Assembly (NCBI GenBank): GCA_030674185.1 | Contig: CM060307.1 | Coordinates: forward strand, 83,125,850 to 83,189,849 | Direction: 5' to 3' | DNA length: 64,000 bases | DNA from: Monoplex corrugatus | Lineage: Eukaryota; Mollusca; Gastropoda; Littorinimorpha; Ranellidae | Shown here: positions 12,430 through 22,639 of the stretch, piece after piece | How the letters are laid out: the number at the start of each line of letters is the position of its first letter | How positions within the stretch are numbered: position 1 is the stretch's first letter | Translations under genes and position numbers: made by a program | The notes under the pieces: model-generated | Databases searched by the model: none | What the model was told of the DNA's origin: nothing | Seen by the model: the letters and a program-made list of their open reading frames with translations, nothing else

Positions 12430-13140
12430 GAGTTCCATATGCGCTCCATCAACATCTGCCAGCAAGTCATCCGGCAGCCTTCTCAAAGTCAAAACCTGCG
12501 CAAAACCACCGCGCTGGTATGGTCTTGAAACAGGGAAGGGGAATGAGATCTACGAAACTCCCACTTGACACTAACAGGAAGATTTGGAGCATTCAGATGT
12601 GAGTGGAATGGTGTTTGATTTCCAGACACGGGATTCTGAGTCCACAGCTCTATCAGAACAGCCAGTCCTCCACCCACCCTCTGGTAAATCAGCCTGTTAT
12701 CGCTGAACGACTTATGGAAAGCCCTAAGGCCGATACTGACTGGTAAGGACTGCCAGTGCCACTGGTAGGTAGACAGCCCCGCCATCATATCTACTTATCT
12801 CTGACGGCTGAAGCTTTGTGTCAGCAGCACTCCTTATGAGATAGATAATCTCTAAAGAGGATACACGGCTAAAAACAGCAGGCACTGACGTCAGAAATAA
12901 AATAAGTCTGTTCTTACGACGTACCTACACAGCACGTTATCGTTATTCGTGTAGGTATAACATGGGGGCTGATGGAAGATTTTAAAAAAAATGATAATAA
13001 CAAAATGTTAAAAAAAAAAGAAACATCGTTATCACTGGTGCAGTTTTGGTAACATATCGATGTTCCGGGTGAAATGTAGGGACATGTTCGTTCGAACTGT
13101 AAAAAAAAAAAAAAAAAAAAATCATTACAAACAAAAAATT
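12430..13140. other. Unassigned sequence
   Basis: A 99-codon minus-strand ORF (12,489-12,788) is the only long frame and matches nothing I know. Poly(A) runs at about 13,008 and 13,101. No supported gene. Confidence 0.4.
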
Positions 13141-13144
13141 ACAT

Positions 13145-13530
13145 ATTTTGAAGTGCGCATGAAAAGTACTGAGTCATAACTGAGAACACAAAAACATCGT
13201 TAATGCTGAAAGTATACACAAATGCACAAAATGGTATACTGGGTTGGTATTTTCGTTTGTTCGTTTTGTTTTGCTTTTCTTTTTTTTTTTTTTTTTTTAA
13301 TTTTTTTTTTAACCCGTATTTGTTTTGTAAATGCACTGAGTCATAACTGAGAACATAAAAACATCGTTGATGCCGCAAGTGTAATAAATGCACAAAAATA
13401 TTACATTGTTTTTTGTTTTGTTTTTACCTGGTTTTGTTTTGTAAATGCACTCAGTCATAACTGAGAACACACACAAAAAAACCATCGTTAATGATGCAAG
13501 TATACACAAATGCACACAAAAAATCTTTTT
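13145..13530. repeat. ~140-bp tandem repeat, 3 copies
   Basis: Three units share gagtcataactgagaaca, aacatcgttaatg and acacaaatgcacaaaa. The spacers are T-rich or (GTTTT)n runs of differing length. Confidence 0.85.
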
Positions 13531-13539
13531 GTTTTTGTT

Positions 13540-13561
13540 TCCTTGGCTTTTTGTTTGTTTG

Positions 13562-13592
<31 letters not shown>

Positions 13593-13890
13593 CTGTTTTG
13601 TTTCTGTTGGTAAAGAAAAGAAAAAGACACAAAGAAAAAACCAGGAAGTCTATTTACGCAGTTCTTTATTGAACTGTTTGTTGCAAGAAAGAAAAATGTT
13701 TTTTTGGGGTTGTTTTTTTTTTTTTTGGGGGGGGGTTGTTTTTTGTTTTTCTTTTTGCTTTTTTATACTCGGTTTTCTCTTCCTTTCACAAAGAAACAAA
13801 AAGAAAGAGAGAAATAACACAGAAGCCTACTTACTTTATTGTTTATTAACTTGTTTATTGCAAGAAAGAAAAGACGAAATCTTTTTCTAT
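13540..13890. repeat. T/G-rich spacer with a two-copy repeat
   Basis: (GTTT)n/(GTTTT)n at 13,548-13,600, then two copies of a unit with ttgttgcaagaaagaaaa or ttattgcaagaaagaaaa near 13,678 and 13,853, with long T and G runs between. The open frame across this tract is compositional. Confidence 0.75.
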
Positions 13891-14215
13891 TTATTTCTCT
13901 GTGATCTTTATGCTCTCCAGTTTATTGCTCATATCAAATGTCGACCGCCCAGGATGACACTGATCATTTATCAAACTAATCATCTCTGCCTGATTAAAAA
14001 CATATTTTTTCGAGTGCTGAATGCAACATCATTCACTGCATTTTTGCCTCACATGTTGATCACAAGACAGATTCTGGTTTTTGTTCCACTACTGACATAA
14101 AAAAATAAAAGATCATTCCATGTGCATGATCATTTGTCGTAACTAACAAATCATTCCTTGAAAGCCCGTTGCAGGCAGCTGCATGTAGTCATTCATATAA
14201 AGTAGCTCTGCACAT

Positions 14216-15012
14216 ATTAATTTTTGCAACCACAGATCAAACGAGTTGATCGTGTTCATTTACTATCACGTATTATTGTTTTTGCAACCTCAAATCAAAC
14301 GATTTGACTGTGTTCAATTAATATCAATGACTGTGTTCAATTAATATCAAGTATTATTGTTTTTGCAAACCTGGAATCAAACGATTTGACTGTGTTCAAT
14401 TAATATTAAGTATTATTGTTTTTGTAACCTCAAATCAAACGAGTTGACTGTGTTCAATATATATCAAGTATTATTGTTTTTGCAACCTCAAATCAAACGA
14501 GTTGACTGTGTTCAATATATATCAAGTATTATTGTTTTTGTAACCTCAAATCAAACGAGTTGACTGTGTTCAATATATATCAAGTATTATTGTTTTTGCA
14601 ACCTCAAATCAAATGGATTGAACCGTGTTCAATTAATATTAAGTATTTTGTTTTGCAACCTAAATCAAAGATTGACTGTGTTCAATTAATATCAAGTATT
14701 ATTGTTTTAGCAACCTCAAATCAATGATTTGACTGTGTTCAATTAATATCAATGATTTTGTTCAATTAGTATCAAATATTATTGTTTTAGCAACCTCAAA
14801 TCAAATGAGATGACCGTGTTCAGTTACTATAAGTATTATTGTTTTTGAAACCTGAAATCAAACGAGTTGGCCGTGTTCATTACTATCAAGTATTATTGTT
14901 TTTGCAACCTGAAATCAAGCGAGTTGGCCGTGTTCAGTTACTATCAAGTATTATTGTTTTTGAAACTAAAATCAAGCCAGTTTGACCCGAGTTCAATTAA
15001 TATCAAGTATTA
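14216..15012. repeat. 58-bp minisatellite, about 13 copies
   Basis: Units containing tattattgtttttgcaacc and gttgactgtgttcaatta recur every ~58 bp. Several central units are identical, with atatatat replacing aattaat. AT-rich, no ORF. Confidence 0.93.
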
Positions 15013-15168
15013 CATTATCCAGGTTTTTTCTGTTCTTTCATTGAGCGTCCTTGTTCTTCCCCTTGACTACGTTAACGAGTCAATGGGGCGCTGAACTAAA
15101 GAAACTTTTCACCATTTCTCCAGCTATGTCGATTGTGTGCCGATGCCTGGGTCTCTGCCAAAAAACGG

Positions 15169-15200
15169 TCTCTCTCTCTCTCTCTCTCTCTTCTCTCTGT

Positions 15201-15292
<92 letters not shown>

Positions 15293-15302
15293 GTGTGTGT
15301 GT
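15169..15302 (+). repeat. (CT)n(GT)n microsatellite
   Basis: (CT)n to about 15,198, then (GT)n to 15,302. It faces the (AC)n at 15,456-15,547, so the two can pair as an inverted repeat. Confidence 0.97.
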
Positions 15303-15450
15303 TTCTTGATTTTTTTTTATCTGCAGAACTGCAGAAGTTGAGACGCTGCCTATGTGACGTGACATGTGGGCTGATGAATGAAGAACGTGAGAAGAGAACA
15401 AAATGTTTTGCGATTAAACCTTGTATTCTGCAACTTAAATTTTCGTTTAC

Positions 15451-15455
<5 letters not shown>

Positions 15456-15547
<92 letters not shown>
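15456..15547 (+). repeat. Pure (AC)46 microsatellite
   Basis: 92 bp of uninterrupted (AC)n, complementary to the (GT)n tract about 155 bp upstream. Confidence 0.98.
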
Positions 15548-15549
<2 letters not shown>

Positions 15550-16116
15550 TGAATCACGTGACAAACCCAAAGAGTCGTTCTAAACGCCACCGGTTGAAAT
15601 GTTCACTAACCACTTTCAGGTAAGCACAGGCTAAAAGACGAAAGGTCTCCTATCAGTCATAAGACCGTAACGACGCAACAGAAATAAAGTGTAGAGATAG
15701 TGAATTCGACCCAGACATAACCACGTACAACAAGAAAATAAAAAGGGATTACTTCTTGTAAATGTTTTCGATTAAAAAAAAAAAGAAAGAAAGAAAGAAA
15801 GAAAAAAGGAGACTGTTAGTGTGTCTAGACTATCTGTGACCCGTTCTCACGAACACGGACATACGAGTAAGCCACACGCAAGCAAACCGAGATAAAGCCT
15901 CACAAAGCTGGTGGACGCCTCAATGTGTGAAGAACTGAGATTTCAATGGCATCTTGCTTGTTCTTGTAGGCATTCTTTTAGGTTTTCTATTAATTTCTCT
16001 AGAAATGCATTAAAACTAAATAGTTATGATGCACCCCATGGCAATGTCTCGTTGAAATGATTCTAACTTCGCAGTTTTCTCACCGCCACCACAACTAAAG
16101 ACTCTCCTCAACAAGC

Positions 16117-16655
16117 CATTGTCATTGTTAGTTTTGTTTAACCCTTTGACTCCCGCACCCTATCTACCAACTACAAAAACTTAACCCTTTGATTCCCTCA
16201 CCCTATCCACCAGCTTCCTGCAGGAAGCTAGTGGATAGGGTGAGGGAATCAAAGGGTTAAGTTTTTGCTTTGCAAACATGGTTGGCAATGCAGGATGCTG
16301 GTGACCGGAGTGCGGGAGTGAAAGGGTTAAAGCCAAGCTGACTGCGTAGAGCCATATCAGGGCTATAACCTGTTCAAAACATACAACACTTCAACAGGAA
16401 ATGAAAAGAAAATTAAGTACACATATCAATGCATCCGAGCACCTAATTTAAGATGTCCCTGGCGTTGACCACTCCGCCCAATGTATCACACAGGAGATTT
16501 TTTTAAAAAAACATATATCTACCTGAATACAAATTCAAACATAACTAAGAATACTAAAACTAAAATGGGCCTAAATTACAGAAAACTGCTTCCACCTATT
16601 TCATTTCCCTCGAGCCAAAAATGCATCCAATACATATACTCAGTTATCAATCAAC
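16117..16655 (-). mobile_element. Family B retroposon, copy 3, split by a MITE
   Basis: The tail side (attgtcattgttagttttg) lies left of the MITE at 16,142-16,326. The body (agccaagctgactgcgtag onward to about 16,655) continues to its right. Compared with intact copies the break falls exactly at the TTAA within gtttaaagcc. Confidence 0.75.
16142..16326. mobile_element. TTAA-type palindromic MITE, copy 3
   Basis: Flanked by TTAA at 16,138-16,141 and 16,327-16,330. The ends read ccctttgactcccgcaccc and, at the other end, the same motif inverted with one change. The inner palindrome (16,185-16,260) has arms ccctttgattccctcaccc and the complement around ttcctgcaggaa, and is itself bounded by TTAA. 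Intact family B copies (9.8, 37.6 kb) read gtttaaagcc at this point, so a single TTAA became two on insertion. That is good evidence for a piggyBac-like TTAA duplication. No coding capacity. Confidence 0.85.
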
Positions 16656-16912
16656 AAGCCATGCATAGTTTTGAAACTCATGATGTCAATCCATACAAGA
16701 ACTCAAAATAATCCAACAATTAGAATTGCACAAGGCAGTATTCTTTGGGTCGCAAAAGAAAATATAGTGAATGTTCTCAAACTTTTCTGGGTTTTTTTGT
16801 TTCTTTGTTTGTTTTGTTTTGTTTTTGTTTGTTTGTTTGTTTGTTTTGTTTTGTTTTTGTTTTTTGTTTGTTTGTTTGTTTTGTTTTGTTTTGTTTTGTT
16901 TTTCTCTCCCTT

Positions 16913-17055
16913 CAAAACATGGATTACGCACATGTGACAGTTTGTTGATTAGCCACGACTATAGTTTTGACTTCGAGAATTTTTCCAAAACATGGATTAC
17001 GCACATGTGACGGTTCGATCGGACACAACTATAGTTTTGACTTCGAGACGTGATT
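16913..17055. repeat. ~75-bp direct repeat, 2 copies
   Basis: Two units beginning aaaacatggattacgcacat (16,913 and 16,988) and ending in actatagttttgacttcgag. No function assigned. Confidence 0.9.
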
Positions 17056-17303
17056 TTACATACCAGAAGACTTTCGTGGGGATGCCGGGGGCTCTTTCAG
17101 TATAAATAGTATCCTCACCTTCTGGAAATTCTGTCCTAGAAAGTGTTGTTGGAGCACGCACAGTACTCAGTATTCACTCTTACTTACATTCACAGTTTCG
17201 TTTTTCGTTTTTTCATTACTAACCAAAGTTTTTGTCAGGCTGTAAGTATACTGCTCAATAGTTAGTACAATTGTAGTTTTATTACTTAGAAGGCTAAACT
17301 AAA

Positions 17304-18218
17304 ATGTCCTGCAGGGGTCGTGGAGGTAGAGGTGGAAATCGGGGTCGCGTGGGGAAAGGGCAAAGAGGAAAGAGCAAAATAGAGGAATTAGGTACATGGC
17401 AATATACGGTGTGAGACACCCCTAGTGAGGGACCTAGAGACCTTGAGTGTTTCGTCTGTAAACAGTGGACACACCAGAAGTGTGCCCAAATGAAGGACGA
17501 AATGTATGATACACTGAACTGCCCGAATGTGCAGTATGTTTGCCTTAAATGCATGGACAGTCAGGACATACAATCGCGTTCCGATGTCCGCCTAGACAAA
17601 CTATTGCAAATGGTTTATGATCTGACCAAACAGGTGAAGGATCTAGAGCAAGGGCTAGGAGGAGAAAGTTTGGACAAAAAAATCGATGAGGCAGTGAGTA
17701 AGAAAGTTGAGGAGGCGATGGAGGAGAGAGAAGAGAAAGAAAAAAGAAAGATGAATGTGATCATAGTGGGTGTCAGAGAGAGCTCTGAAGAAAGTGCAGA
17801 GGATAGGAAGAAAGACGACTTGAAGGCTGCCAAAACGATTCTGGGAAAACTGACAAAGATAGAAGACAATGATGTGAAAGAGCCTGTCAGACTGGGAAAG
17901 GTGGGAGGAAATAGGCCCAGGATGTTGAAGGTAACCATGACAAATGAGGAAAAGAAGAAAGAAGTAGTGAGAAAGTCTCCTGAGCTGAATGCCGGAGTGA
18001 CAGATCTGACCAAAAAAATCTATGTCAACCATGACTACACTCCCAAACAGAGGCAAAAGTACAAAGAGCTGAGAGAAGAACTGATTAGAAGAAGGGATGA
18101 GGGCGAACAGAACATAGTAATCAGGAATGGACAGATTGTGACTGTGAGTTCCAGGCCAAGAGGAGCAGAGGGTGGGAAAGGGCCAACAGGAAGTGGGAGG
18201 GAGAAAGCTACATATTGA
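17304..18218 (+). pseudogene. CR1 LINE ORF1: PHD-like zinc finger plus RRM-like RNA-binding protein
   Basis: The frame opens at ATG 17,304 with a Gly/Arg-rich stretch (starts MSCRGRGGRGGNRGR) and is interrupted by TGA at 17,412-17,414 (codon 37). It then runs open to TGA 18,216-18,218, 304 codons in all. A zinc-finger half follows codon 37: Cys49, Cys52, His57, Cys60, Cys80, Cys83 with Trp55, matching the second half of a PHD-type C4HC3 finger. The first Cys pair is missing, and the stop lies in that region. Codons ~96-149 form a charged coiled coil. NVIIVGV (151-157) and RMLKVTM (206-212) look like the RNP2 and RNP1 strands of an RRM as in LINE ORF1 proteins, followed by a basic C-terminal domain with YTPKQRQKYKEL. 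The family role is to bind LINE RNA and chaperone it in the ribonucleoprotein. A downstream ATG at 17,490 would give a shorter protein lacking most of the finger. Confidence 0.8.
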
Positions 18219-19106
18219 ACCGACAAAGGAGATCATGTACATAATGTAAATAGAAGTGAACATGTAACTCAGGAAGAGTGCATTGTTGTATACTCAAATG
18301 TTGATAGTTTGTTAAACAAAAAAGATGAGTTTTTGGCCCTCATAGATGATTTAAAACCAAGTGTGATTAGGCTGACAGAAATCAAGCCGAAGAATGTGAG
18401 AGATTTTATTGAGAATCAATATTCTTTTCCTAATTTTGATATGTTTGTGTCAAAAAATCCCCAAAGGGGAGTTGTATTATATACTGAAAAAAGGTTGAAT
18501 GCAAGAGAGTGTGAAGAGTTAAATAATGAAGACCTTGAAGAAAGTGTGTGGTGCTCTTTTAGTGGTGCTAATGGTGAAGAAGTATTGTTAGGATGTATAT
18601 ACCGAAGTCCTAATACAAGCACAGTAGAAAATGACAAAAAGCTGTTTGATGTTTTAAAATCTGATAAACTTAATAAGTATGATAAGATTTGTATTGTTGG
18701 TGACTTTAACTTTCGAAATGTTGGTTGGGATGGAGAGTGGAGAGGTGATAAAAATGACAAAATAATTGAGAATGTACGTGATGCATTTTTAATTCAAAAG
18801 GTATCAGAACCTACTCGAAGAAGGAAAGGACAAATTCCTTCTCTGGATGACTGGGTACTAGTAAATGAAGAAAACTTAATCTCAGATATAGAGCACTTAC
18901 AACCGGTTGGTAAAAGTGACCACGACGTATTGAAATTCAAATTGTATGTCTCAATGTATAATGCACCTATAGTAGACAAATACAAGTATGATTTTAATAA
19001 GGGTGATTACAGAAAACTTAATAATATTGTGAAGGATGAAGATTGGAGTGACTTGGTCAATATGGATGTTGAGAGTGCTTGGGGTATGATAAAAAAAAAG
19101 TGTTAA
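18219..19106 (+). pseudogene. CR1 LINE ORF2, part 1: apurinic-type endonuclease
   Basis: The frame continues directly after the ORF1 TGA in the same phase, with no ATG before the domain starts. The conserved APE-type endonuclease residues are visible: Asn in YSNVDSL (residue 27), Glu in LTEIKPKN (54), YRSPN, VGDFNF (Asp162, Asn164) and SDHDVL (Ser233, Asp234, His235). The enzyme nicks target DNA to prime reverse transcription. The frame ends at TAA 19,104-19,106 because the run of nine A at 19,091-19,099 shifts phase. The reverse transcriptase continues one frame over. All catalytic positions look intact, so only the frameshift separates this domain from the rest of ORF2. Confidence 0.85.
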
Positions 19107-20890
19107 ATGATGGTGTTGAGGAATGTGTCCCAAAAGTTAAAGTTAGTAATTATAAACATTTCAGACCTATATGGTTAGATAAAAAGGCTCTGAGGAAAAT
19201 TAAAAAGAAGTATAATACATATAAAAGATATTTGAGAACCAAAAAAGGTAGTGATTATGATAGATATATAACAGTAAGAAATGAATGTACCAAATTGTTG
19301 AAGAAAACCAGAAAAGAGTATGAGAAAAATATTGCTAAGGAAAGTAAAAGTAACCCGAAAAACATTTGGAAATATGTACAAGAAAGGACAAAAGTTAATA
19401 CAGGTATTAGCCCCTTAAAAACCAATGATGGAAAACTGGTTGTTACAGATAAAGACAAAGCTGAAGTTTTAAATAATTTTTTTGCAAGCGTTTTTACAAC
19501 AGAAGATATCAGTACATTACCAGATTTAATAGAAAATTCAAAGTCAAATGGTATATCATTATGTGATATCAGAGTTACTCCAACTGCGGTAGAAAAAAAG
19601 TTACAGGAACTAAACCCGAATAAAGCTAAAGGACCAGATTTGATATCCCCTAGGATACTAAAGGAAGTAAGTAAAGAACTTGCAAAGCCACTTTGTATAT
19701 TATTTAATAAGTCCTTAGAATCAGGTGAGTTACCAAAGGATTGGAAAACAGCCGATGTTAAAGCCTTGTTTAAGAAAGGAAATAGGAGTGACGCTGGGAA
19801 CTATAGACCTGTAAGTTTAACTTGTATTGTTTGTAAAGTACTGGAATCACTAGTAAGAGATTGTATCATTTCTCACTTTGAAAGTAATAAATTTTATACA
19901 AAATGTCAACATGGATTTAGAGGGAAAAGATCCTGTGTAACCCAGTTATTAGAAGTTATGGAGGATTTCACCAATATGATGGACAATGGGGACCCCTTTG
20001 ATATCGTGTATCTTGATTTTAGAAAAGCTTTTGATTCTGTACCTCACGAAAGACTGCTCATAAAATTAGCATCTTATGGTATTACAGGAAATACACTCAA
20101 ATGGATCCAAAATTTTTTGTATGATCGAAAGCAGAGGGTAATGGTAGGAAATGCTGAATCAGAAGAAACAAAAGTAAAAAGCGGGATCCCTCAGGGCAGT
20201 GTACTGGGTCCAATCTTGTTTACAGTATTTATAAATGACTTACCTGATTCACTACACTGTACTTGCAAAATTTTTGCTGACGATACAAAACTATATGACA
20301 AGGTTGCCAATGTTAATTTAATTCAACAGGACTTGCTAATACTACAAAACTGGTCAGATACTTGGAATTTATATTTTAATGTTTCAAAATGCCATGTAAT
20401 GCATGTTGGTAAGAAGAATATTAGACGAGAGTATTTCATGAAAATTGGAAATGATGTACAGAAAATTAGTGTGTGTGAAACGGAGAAAGACTTGGGAGTT
20501 ACATTTGATAGTGAATTATCTTTTGACCTGCACATTAAAAGAGTAACAAATAAGGCTAACCAAATGATAGGAATTATCAAAAGAACATTTTTGTACATGA
20601 ATAAACATACATTTTTAATGTTGTATAAGGCTTTTGTTAGACCACATTTGGAATACGCAAGTGTTGTTTGGAATCCGTATTTGATAAGACAGTCAAAAAT
20701 GATTGAAAATCTACAAAGAAGGGCAACTAGGTTGCTTATAGAGTGTAAAAATATGAGTTATGAAGAAAGGCTTAAGTTTTTAAAACTTCATTCACTGAAA
20801 GGTAGGAGGGTTAGGGAGGATTTAATACAGGTATACAAAATAATGAATGGGATGGATAAGCTATCAGTTGAAACATTTTTTTTCCTTTCC
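19100..20890 (+). pseudogene. CR1 LINE ORF2, part 2: reverse transcriptase
   Basis: An open frame of about 600 codons follows the A9 frameshift. The reverse transcriptase motifs occur in order: NKAKGPDLISPRILKE, NYRPVSLTCIVCKVLE, QHGFRGKRSC, YLDFRKAFDSVPHERLL (about 20,007-20,057), SGIPQGSVLGPILF, then the catalytic FADDTKLY box at 20,273-20,296 and the downstream FNVSKCHVMHVGKK and KDLGVTFDSEL. The C-terminal segment RPHLEYASVVWNP and LQRRATRLL is typical of CR1/Jockey-group LINEs. The enzyme copies LINE RNA at the nicked target. FADD replaces the more usual YADD, which is common in this group. The frame is lost in a T8 run at 20,876-20,883. Confidence 0.88.
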
Positions 20891-21102
20891 ACAAGCTAGT
20901 ATAACAAGGAATGCTGAAGGTAAAATATTTGTTAAACACAGAAATACTAACACAAGAGCGTTTTGTTTTTCTAACAGAATTGTTAAATTGTGGAATAAAA
21001 TTCCTTTTGAAATTAAATTTACTAACAGCATTAATTAACAAATTCAAAAATTTCCTGGACGATGACGCAGAATTAAAAATTTTATTTAAAAAAATAGACT
21101 GA
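20884..21102 (+). pseudogene. CR1 LINE ORF2, C-terminal end (frameshifted)
   Basis: After the T8 frameshift the family's C-terminal sequence continues in another phase (ASITRNAEGKIFVKH, CFSNRIVKLWNKIPFEI) to about 21,035. It then shifts phase again (INKFKNFLDDDAELK) and ends at TGA 21,100-21,102. The SNRIVKLWNKIP motif is typical of the very C-terminus of CR1-like ORF2. Confidence 0.8.
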
Positions 21103-21189
21103 AGCAGATTTGCTCAAGTATGAATATTAAGGCATGCTTTTCAGACCCCGAAGAAGAAAGCGTAAAACAAAAAAGATAGGGCGTTAAAA

Positions 21190-21240
21190 GGCCAGAAGGC
21201 CTAGGCTACGAGCCAGCCCTCAGCTACTACTACTACTACT
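21190..21240 (+). other. LINE 3' hairpin and (TAC)n tail
   Basis: The segment ggccagaaggcc can form a four-pair stem with a tetraloop just before the simple tail. In CR1/L2-group LINEs a 3' stem-loop is recognised by the element's own reverse transcriptase (established for UnaL2-type elements). Its use here is inference. Confidence 0.5.
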
Positions 21241-22639
21241 AGAAATTTCCTCTTTTCTGTCACTCTCTTTGTTTCCGCCTTGTTCCTTTGCTTTCCCCTG
21301 TCATTTCTTCCTATCATTTTCTGCCTTGCTGGTCATTCACCAGTATGTGTTCGATAAAGTCTTATGTATTTCTCTTAGGATTGATAATTGGGTACATGTA
21401 TTACGTGCATTTGTCTAGGGAAATGAGATCTGCAGATGTAGTTTTAGGTATTTTAAGCCCGTTTTTATGTATGATTTTGCGTACTTAGTTATGCTTCAAT
21501 TTGTATTCAGGTTTGTTTTTTAAAACCCCTGTGTGATAAACTGGACGGAGTGGTCAACGCCAGGGGCATCTCCTTATATTATGTGCGCGAATGGACTGAT
21601 ATGTGTATTTCATTTTCTTTTCCTTTTTTACCTGTTGAAACACTGTATGTTTTGAAACGGTTATAGCCCTGATATGGCTCTATGCAGTCGGCTGGGTTTT
21701 AAACAAAAACAGCAATAGCAATAACATACCAGACGAAAGGAAATTCCATGCTCTTTCTAATTATACAATAACCTGGTATCACCAAAAACTCGACGGTGTA
21801 TCCCCCTTTGTGAAAAACGGGTCATATTTTTCTCGCTGATTTCCAGGTATGTTTGCTGTGCCCATGTACCAACGCTCTGTGAGACTGTGCAACAGAAGAT
21901 GAAATGCTTTCTTCAATAGTCGGGTCGATTGTGTCACGGCAAGGAACTGGGATCTGTGAAATCAAGGATCGGTTCTATGCATGGAAGCGGTGTACCTGTT
22001 TGTCTGTTACTCTGTACGCTTTCTTGTATCTTTTGTTTCTCATCTCTTCTGTACCCCGGTCCATTCTGCCAGCCTGTTTCTGCAGCATCTAATTCGTCTA
22101 CGAAATTAATTATTTTGAGGAAATGAGATTTATAACCTGATAAATCCAACAACTTGTTAAATTGTGTCCACCACATAAACAGAATCTGGAAAAAGATATT
22201 TTCATAAACATGAACCTAATCATTTCCATATCTACAGATGGCATTAATATGTCTTTGAAACTAATGCAAAGAAGGCGTATCTTTTCAGCATATGTATTCC
22301 AGACTTAAAGGAACTTATTATACAACCATTAACAACAAAGAAACTTTTACGGAAAAGCATAAAAAGTGCTGAATGTGCCTAACATCAGTCCATGTTAACA
22401 GAAGCCCATCAATTTTCAGATTCTTACATACACAGGTCCACAAAACAAAACCTGGAGAGTTCTCAACAAAGTTGAACAAATCACGAAAAAAAAAAACCCA
22501 CATAATATTCGAAAAACTTAACATTTTCTTTTTACACACATGAAGACAGGTGTGCAGAAAACTGTTCAGTCAGAAAAAGAGAAAGTCATATAATACAGAC
22601 CACCAAAATCACGAAAACTAAATCATCGCAGGCCATCTG

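Larger units (their letters stand above)
17143..21240 (+). mobile_element. Nearly full-length CR1-type non-LTR retrotransposon (LINE)
   Basis: The order is a 5' UTR (17,143-17,303), ORF1 (17,304-18,218), ORF2 with endonuclease (18,219-19,106) and reverse transcriptase (about 19,100-21,102), then a short 3' UTR with a ggcc-agaa-ggcc hairpin (about 21,190-21,201) and a (TAC)n tail ending at 21,240. About 4.1 kb is close to complete for this clade. The sequence ctagaaa occurs at both junctions (17,136-17,142 and 21,239-21,245) and is the likely target-site duplication. Part of the right copy could be read as tail. PHD-type ORF1, an FADD reverse transcriptase box and a microsatellite 3' tail fit CR1/Jockey-group LINEs. 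ORF1 has one in-frame stop and ORF2 at least three frameshifts, so this copy is not autonomous, but it is not old. Confidence 0.88.
17085..21725 (+). mobile_element. Family B retroposon, copy 4, split by the CR1 LINE
   Basis: The 5' piece (17,085-17,142: ggggatgccggg, tataaatagtatcc, ttctggaaattctg) and the 3' piece (21,241-21,725: agaaatttcctctt through atggctctatgcagtcggc and a (CAATAG)n-like tail) join to give one normal family B element. The 4.1 kb between them is the LINE. Confidence 0.8.

Noticed and set aside
13510..14100. 196-codon ORF rich in Phe/Cys/Lys
   Set aside because: Generated by T/G-rich and A-rich homopolymer DNA and a two-copy repeat. The composition is not protein-like.
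17655..18263. 202-codon ORF on the minus strand
   Set aside because: It is the antisense shadow of LINE ORF1, whose domains and codon pattern are clear on the plus strand.
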